Assembly: GCA_946621875.1 (NCBI GenBank)
Contig: CAMOOX010000025.1
Coordinates: forward strand, 1-18,522
Origin: UBA1738 sp003453455
GTDB taxonomy: Bacteria; Bacillota; Clostridia; UBA1381
Length of the DNA stretch: 18,522 nt
Direction of reading: 5' to 3'
Shown piece after piece: positions 14,255 to 18,522 of this stretch (positions are counted from its first letter, which is position 1; each line of letters opens with the position of its first letter). Made by a program: the position numbers and the translations under genes. The notes beneath the pieces are model-generated. The model made no database searches, was not told the origin of the DNA, and saw only the letters and a list, made by a program, of their open reading frames with translations.

Positions 14255-15226
14255 ATGGATAATAGATATATTGTTTCATCTTCTCCGCATATAAAAGCGA
14301 AGGATACGATAACCTCGATTATGCGTGATGTTATAATAGCGCTGCTTCCTGCAACATTTGCCGGTGTGTATTTTTTTGGATATCGTGCAGTTTTGGTCAT
14401 TTTAACATCCGTTGCAGCTTCGGTACTATCCGAATATTTGTATCAGAAAATAATGAAAAAGCCGGTATCTGTCAGAGATTTATCGGCATTAGTTACAGGA
14501 CTTTTGCTTGCACTTAATCTGCCCGTAACAATTCCTCTTTGGATGGTAGTGATAGGTGCAGCATTTGCAATCATAATAGCAAAGCAGCTTTATGGCGGTC
14601 TTGGTAAAAACTTTGTAAATCCCGCACTTGCAGGGCGCTGTTTTATGACAATTTCGTGGGCAGGGGCTATGACGGCGTTTACAAACCCATTTATGGGTTG
14701 TGGCGCAGATGCAATTGCATCTGCAACGCCTCTTGCAGTAATAAAGGGTGTTTCGCAAGGAAGTCTGCCACCACTTTTAGACGCGTTTTTGGGTGCAAAA
14801 ACAGGCTGCATCGGAGAAACATCGGGTGCAATGCTTCTTTTGGGATTTTTATATCTCCTGATACGGCGAGTTGTTGATTTCAGAATTCCTGTTTTTTATG
14901 TAGCGTCTTTTGCGGTGCTGATATATCTTTTCGGCAGTAACAATACAGGGCTTTCGCAAGAGCATTTTGCCCTGCTACATATCTTAACGGGCGGACTGCT
15001 GCTTGGTTCTATATTTATGGCAACCGACTATGTGACAACTCCGACAACGCATCTGGGAAGAATTATTTTTGGCATAGGCTGCGGATTTTTGACCTTTGCA
15101 ATCAGAAAATTCGGAAGCTATCCTGAGGGAGTATCCTTTTCAATTTTGCTTATGAATCTTGTTTCGCCGATTATTGAGCGATTTACCGTAATTAAGCCAT
15201 TCGGGGAGGTAAAAAAAGATGCATAA
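14255..15226 (+). CDS. rnfD: Rnf complex subunit RnfD (membrane flavoprotein)
   Basis: A 323-aa integral membrane subunit of the RnfD/NqrB family. It begins with the conserved SSSPHIKAKDT (8-18) and carries many hydrophobic segments. The expected covalent FMN site is Thr158 in ASATPLA (155-161), the S-x-T-P-L pattern of the family. KNFVNPALAGRCFM and MATDYVTTPTT are further family blocks. RnfD is thought to form part of the ion path. The ATG is 7 bases after rnfC, with AGAGAGGA upstream. Its last codons overlap rnfG by 8 bases. Confidence 0.95.
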   Translation: MDNRYIVSSSPHIKAKDTITSIMRDVIIALLPATFAGVYFFGYRAVLVILTSVAASVLSEYLYQKIMKKPVSVRDLSALVTGLLLALNLPVTIPLWMVVIGAAFAIIIAKQLYGGLGKNFVNPALAGRCFMTISWAGAMTAFTNPFMGCGADAIASATPLAVIKGVSQGSLPPLLDAFLGAKTGCIGETSGAMLLLGFLYLLIRRVVDFRIPVFYVASFAVLIYLFGSNNTGLSQEHFALLHILTGGLLLGSIFMATDYVTTPTTHLGRIIFGIGCGFLTFAIRKFGSYPEGVSFSILLMNLVSPIIERFTVIKPFGEVKKDA

Positions 15227-15779
15227 AAAAAATGAAGTGCTCGAAATATTCCGTGTAGGCATTATACTTTTTGTAATTACGGCAGTTGCGGCTTTTGTAC
15301 TTGCGATGGTCAATAATGCTACCAAGCCGATAATTGCCGAGCAGGAAAGCTTAAAAATGGAAGAGGCTATGGCAGAAGTTTTGCCAAGTGCTGATGCCTT
15401 TGAAGAAGTGCCGCTTGAACTATCGGAGGATTTAGCCATAACGCGTATTTATAGAGCAGATACAGGATTTGTTGTTTTTGCATCGCCAAAAGGCTACGGC
15501 GGCGAAATATCAATGGCAGTCGGTATGGATAAAGAATTTAAAGTTACAGGCATTTCAATAATTTCACAGAGTGAAACTGCCGGACTTGGCGCAAAATGCA
15601 CAGAGCCTGATTGGCAAAAGCAATTTATTGGTAAAACTGAGAATATTGAAGTGGCTAAAAACGGAGCCACAGGTAATCAGATTGACGCAATTTCCTCTGC
15701 AACAATTACATCGAAAGCTGTAACAAGAGGAGTAAATGAGGCAATTGCTGCCGCAAAGATTTTAGGAGGTGACAAATAG
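15219..15779 (+). CDS. rnfG: Rnf complex subunit RnfG (covalent FMN protein)
   Basis: A 186-aa protein with one N-terminal membrane anchor (about 13-31) and an extracytoplasmic FMN-binding domain. The flavinylation motif is SSATITS (159-165), with Thr162 as the expected phosphoester-linked residue (consensus S[GS]ATxT). GYGGEISMAVGMD and ETAGLGAKCTEPDWQKQF are other conserved blocks. The ATG is inside the end of rnfD and has a strong GGGGAGGT (15203-15210). The flavin transferase ApbE needed to load FMN is not in this window. Confidence 0.95.
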   Translation: MHKKNEVLEIFRVGIILFVITAVAAFVLAMVNNATKPIIAEQESLKMEEAMAEVLPSADAFEEVPLELSEDLAITRIYRADTGFVVFASPKGYGGEISMAVGMDKEFKVTGISIISQSETAGLGAKCTEPDWQKQFIGKTENIEVAKNGATGNQIDAISSATITSKAVTRGVNEAIAAAKILGGDK

Positions 15780-16393
15780 TGGACAAGAAAAATTCTGTGT
15801 TTTTAAACGGCATTTTGTATGAAAATCCTACATTTGTCCAGCTTCTTGGAATGTGTCCGACGCTTGCTGTAACAACAACGCTTTCTAACGGATTTGGCAT
15901 GGGACTTTCGGCTACTGCGGTGCTTATTATGTCAAATATTCTTATTTCACTTTTAAGAAAAATTATCCCCGATAAGGTGAGAATTGCGGCATATATAGTA
16001 ATTATCGCAACTTTTGTAACGATAGTGCAAATGGTATTAAAGGCATATCTTCCTGCGCTTGACGCATCTTTGGGACTATTTATTCCGCTTATCGTTGTAA
16101 ACTGTATAATTCTTGCACGAGCTGAGGCTTTTGCTTCAAAAAACAGCGTTTTTCGCTCTGCTGTTGACGGGCTTGGTATGGGACTTGGATTTACGGGCGC
16201 ACTTTGCATTATTTCAACTGTAAGAGAAATAATAGGTCAAGGCTCAATATTAGGACACACTCTGTACGGCGGCGCAATTCAGCCAATTTCAATAATAGGT
16301 ATGCCGCCCGGCGGCTTTATTACACTTGGAATATTGATTGCGACAATAAATGCTATTATTTCAAAAAAGAAAAAAGGGGGTAACAAAGAATGA
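15779..16393 (+). CDS. rnfE: Rnf complex subunit RnfE
   Basis: A 204-aa integral membrane subunit of the RnfE/NqrD type with about six membrane segments. The opening NGILYENPTFVQLLGMCPTL (10-29) is typical. Cys26 (in GMCP) and Cys109 (in VVNCI) are the conserved in-membrane cysteines which, with their RnfA counterparts, are reported to ligate a [2Fe-2S] cluster within the membrane. It starts at GTG sharing the last base of the rnfG TAG, with AGGAGGTGA upstream, and ends in an ATGA overlap with rnfA. Confidence 0.95.
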   Translation: MDKKNSVFLNGILYENPTFVQLLGMCPTLAVTTTLSNGFGMGLSATAVLIMSNILISLLRKIIPDKVRIAAYIVIIATFVTIVQMVLKAYLPALDASLGLFIPLIVVNCIILARAEAFASKNSVFRSAVDGLGMGLGFTGALCIISTVREIIGQGSILGHTLYGGAIQPISIIGMPPGGFITLGILIATINAIISKKKKGGNKE

Positions 16394-16974
16394 ATCAACC
16401 TTCTTTAATCAGTCTTTTAATTGCGGCGCTTTTTACCGAAAATTTTGTACTTGTTAAATTTTTGGGGTGCTGTCCCTTTTTGGGAGTTTCAAAGAAAACA
16501 GATACAGCCCTTGGTATGGGTATGGCAGTTGTATTTATTATGTCGCTTGCATCAGCCTTTACATGGTGTGCAAACTATTTCATCCTTGAAAAATTTAATT
16601 TAGAATACTTGCAGACAATAGTTTTTATTTTGATTATTGCCGGACTTGTTCAGTTCGTAGAGATGGTTATTAAAAAGTCAATGCCTGCCCTTTATAATGC
16701 GCTCGGTATTTACCTTCCGCTTATCACTACAAACTGTGCAGTTTTGGCGGTAACGCTCATAAATGTGCAGAACTCATATGACTTTATTCATTCTGTTTTG
16801 TACGGCGCTTTTGCGGCGCTTGGATTTTCGCTTGCCATAATACTTTTTGCAGGTATAAGGGAAACGATAAATGAAAAAGATGTCCCCGAAAGTTTCAGAG
16901 GATTTCCCATTGCTCTTGTTACAGCAGGGCTTATGGCAATGGCATTTTTAGGATTTTCGGGATTTAGCATATAA
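16390..16974 (+). CDS. rnfA: Rnf complex subunit RnfA
   Basis: A 194-aa integral membrane subunit, pseudo-symmetric partner of RnfE. It has the family phrases ALFTENFVLVKFLGCCPFLG (13-32) and LITTNCAVLAV (111-121). Cys28 and Cys116 correspond to the cluster-ligand positions. Cys27, immediately before Cys28, is an extra cysteine where LGxCPF usually has another residue. The start overlaps the rnfE stop as ATGA, a coupling arrangement that fits equal stoichiometry. Confidence 0.95.
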   Translation: MNQPSLISLLIAALFTENFVLVKFLGCCPFLGVSKKTDTALGMGMAVVFIMSLASAFTWCANYFILEKFNLEYLQTIVFILIIAGLVQFVEMVIKKSMPALYNALGIYLPLITTNCAVLAVTLINVQNSYDFIHSVLYGAFAALGFSLAIILFAGIRETINEKDVPESFRGFPIALVTAGLMAMAFLGFSGFSI

Positions 16975-16986
16975 GGAAGGAGCATT

Positions 16987-17775
16987 ATGAACAGTATTGT
17001 TTTAGCTACGATAGCGGTCGGAGGAATAGGTCTCATATTTGGACTCTTGCTCGCCCTTGCTGCCGTTATCTTTAAAGTTAATGCCGATGAACGAATCGGA
17101 AAAATTGAAGAAATTCTTCCTGGCGCAAACTGCGGCGGCTGCGGCTTTGCCGGCTGCTCGGCATATGCAAGCGCCATTGTTGAAAAGGGAGCCAATATAA
17201 ATTGTTGCAGCGTAGGAGGAAGTCAGACTGCCGAAAAAATAGGCGCGGTTATGGGTAAAACTGCTGAAAAAACCGAACCAAAGGTTGCCCGTGTGCTTTG
17301 CGGCGGAACAGGCGATAAAGCAGCTTTAAAGTACGATTATCAAGGAGTATCAGACTGTAACGCAGCTAGCAAACTTGCCGGCGGTCAGAAGGAATGTGAA
17401 TACGGCTGTTTAGGCTATGGCACCTGCACAAAGGTGTGTCAGTTTGATGCAATCCACATTGTAGATGGGGTGGCAAAGGTGGATGAGGAAAAATGTACTG
17501 CCTGCGGTTGCTGCGTAAAAGCCTGTCCTAAAAATGTGATTGAGCTTGTTCCTAAAAATAAGAAAGTTACGGTACTTTGTAAAAATAAACAAATCGGCAA
17601 AGAAACTATGAAAATATGTGCAAGCGGCTGTATCGGCTGTAAAATTTGTGAGAATAAATGTCCGTTTTCTGCAATCACAGTAACCGATAATCTTGCAAGA
17701 ATTGATTATGACAAATGTGAATCCTGCGGACTTTGTGCAAAATTGTGCCCAAAAAAGGTTATAATAGGAGAATAA
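16987..17775 (+). CDS. rnfB: Rnf complex subunit RnfB (polyferredoxin)
   Basis: A 262-aa subunit that accepts electrons from reduced ferredoxin. A single N-terminal membrane helix (about 6-31) leads into the RnfB/Fe-S domain with Cys49, Cys52, Cys57 and Cys73/74 (GANCGGCGFAGC...NCC). More clusters follow: CEYGCLGYGTCTKVC (137-151), CTACGCCVKACP (170-181), CIGCKICENKCP (215-226) and CESCGLCAKLCP (244-255). The last three are full CxxCxxCxxxCP ferredoxin motifs. A strong AAGGAAGGAG precedes the ATG. It is the last rnf gene. No terminator follows, and the next gene starts 7 bases later. Confidence 0.95.
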   Translation: MNSIVLATIAVGGIGLIFGLLLALAAVIFKVNADERIGKIEEILPGANCGGCGFAGCSAYASAIVEKGANINCCSVGGSQTAEKIGAVMGKTAEKTEPKVARVLCGGTGDKAALKYDYQGVSDCNAASKLAGGQKECEYGCLGYGTCTKVCQFDAIHIVDGVAKVDEEKCTACGCCVKACPKNVIELVPKNKKVTVLCKNKQIGKETMKICASGCIGCKICENKCPFSAITVTDNLARIDYDKCESCGLCAKLCPKKVIIGE

Positions 17776-17782
17776 TGCTGCT

Positions 17783-18522
17783 ATGAAAAAAGGAATTATT
17801 GCGCTCGCATTGGCTTTCACCCCTGTATTTATCTTGCAAAGTGTGGTCTTTGCTGAATTTGAGTGGGCAAAAACCGCGGTAGAATACTGCATTGACAAAA
17901 AAATTCTTCAAGGAATGGAAAATGGCGATTTGGCGCTTGGCAATAATATTACAAGGGAGCAAATGGCTAAAATTTTTGTTGATGCCTTTTCTCTTAAATC
18001 AAACGGCAGTATGAATTTTAGCGATGTTTCAGAAGACAAATGGTCGTATCCTTATGTATATGCATTTAAGGACTATATGAAAAAGAATTGGACAAAGTTT
18101 AAGCCGGAGGAGCCGGTAACAAGAGAGGAATTTGCGGCGTCATTGGTTTTGGCATCAGGACTTAAAGAGAGTAACATAAGAAACAGTGATATCCTTTCGT
18201 ACAATTTTAAAGACGCATCTTCTGTGGATAATGATTATAAAAAGCTTATGTGTATTGCTGTTGAAAGAGGATATTATGTAGGTGATAACGGACTTTTGCG
18301 CCCAACCGACTTGCTTACAAGGGCGGAGGCGTGTTCGCTTTTATACAGAGTTTTAGCCTCAAATGCAGGAAATCTGACGCTTAATTTGGGAGTAATACCG
18401 TCATCTACACCGCTGATCGGTGAAAGCAGGGTCAGCCTTGAAAATGCAAAAAAGTGGGCAAAAAGCAAAGGAGCTGCACAAATTTTTATTGATATTGCCG
18501 ATGTTTATTGGAAATATGGAGA
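17783..18522 (+). CDS. exported protein with three S-layer-homology (SLH) domains, 3' partial
   Basis: An open frame from ATG 17783 runs to the window end (246 codons, no stop). A signal peptide (1-24, cleavage after VVFA) is followed by three SLH-like repeats. The first is about 27-66 (NITREQMAKIFVDAF). The second is about 73-128 (MNFSDVSEDKWSYPYVYAF and EEPVTREEFAASLVLASG). The third is about 140-190 (FKDASSVDNDYKKLM and TDLLTRAEACSLLYRVL). Such domains bind pyruvylated secondary wall polymer. After 210 the sequence SLENAKKWAKSKGAAQ then FIDIADVYWKYG recalls the start of glucosaminidase-like lytic domains, but too little is visible to be sure. It may be cotranscribed with rnf; the nearest GGAG (17767-17770) is 12 bases from the ATG. 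Confidence 0.8.
   Translation, partial: MKKGIIALALAFTPVFILQSVVFAEFEWAKTAVEYCIDKKILQGMENGDLALGNNITREQMAKIFVDAFSLKSNGSMNFSDVSEDKWSYPYVYAFKDYMKKNWTKFKPEEPVTREEFAASLVLASGLKESNIRNSDILSYNFKDASSVDNDYKKLMCIAVERGYYVGDNGLLRPTDLLTRAEACSLLYRVLASNAGNLTLNLGVIPSSTPLIGESRVSLENAKKWAKSKGAAQIFIDIADVYWKYG

Noticed and set aside
1..18522. Insertion sequences, CRISPR arrays, toxin-antitoxin or defence genes
   Set aside because: No transposase or Cas motifs, no regularly spaced repeats and no terminal inverted repeats flanking a gene were seen. All major frames are accounted for by housekeeping families.

Overview
The window is AT-rich, densely coded DNA from what looks like an anaerobic, probably spore-forming member of the Clostridia (Bacillota). 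Four things point there: a PdaA-type muramic-acid deacetylase, a type III glutamine synthetase, a complete Rnf complex in the order C-D-G-E-A-B, and an S-layer-homology protein. Strong AGGAGG-type ribosome sites and sigma-A promoters with exact 17-bp spacers fit as well. I cannot place it to genus. No mobile element, CRISPR array, rRNA or obvious recent transfer is visible, and no gene-free stretch exceeds about 135 bases.

Layout: (1) 1-218 holds a bidirectional terminator and a minus-strand elongator tRNA-Met with its own terminator and a perfect consensus promoter. (2) 287-3341 holds pdaA (+) and then glnN (+). glnN has a consensus promoter followed at once by a terminator-like hairpin in its 5' leader. 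(3) 3358-8131 is a high-affinity branched-chain amino-acid ABC operon (livJ-H-M-G-F). A 38-base perfect palindrome with a T-tract separates the binding protein from the permease genes, and a bidirectional terminator closes the operon. (4) 8132-9731 (minus) is a three-gene unit: hpt (purine salvage), an ECF-transporter S component, and a protein resembling a GuaA-type glutaminase domain that has lost its catalytic residues. (5) 9868-12828 (+) holds an MGDG-synthase/UgtP-like glycosyltransferase, an RsmF-like rRNA m5C methyltransferase and a small membrane protein, closed by a terminator. (6) 12855-17775 (+) is the rnfCDGEAB operon under an extended -10 promoter. (7) From 17783 an SLH-domain exported protein starts 7 bases after rnfB and runs off the window.

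Physiologically the block joins nitrogen assimilation (GSIII), amino-acid import, energy conservation by ferredoxin:NAD+ oxidoreduction coupled to ion pumping (Rnf), and cell-envelope functions. Most genes are well-known families. The least ordinary parts are the catalytically dead GATase-like gene beside hpt and an ECF S component, the face-to-face promoters at 9762-9855, the terminator-like leader of glnN, and the palindrome inside the liv operon.
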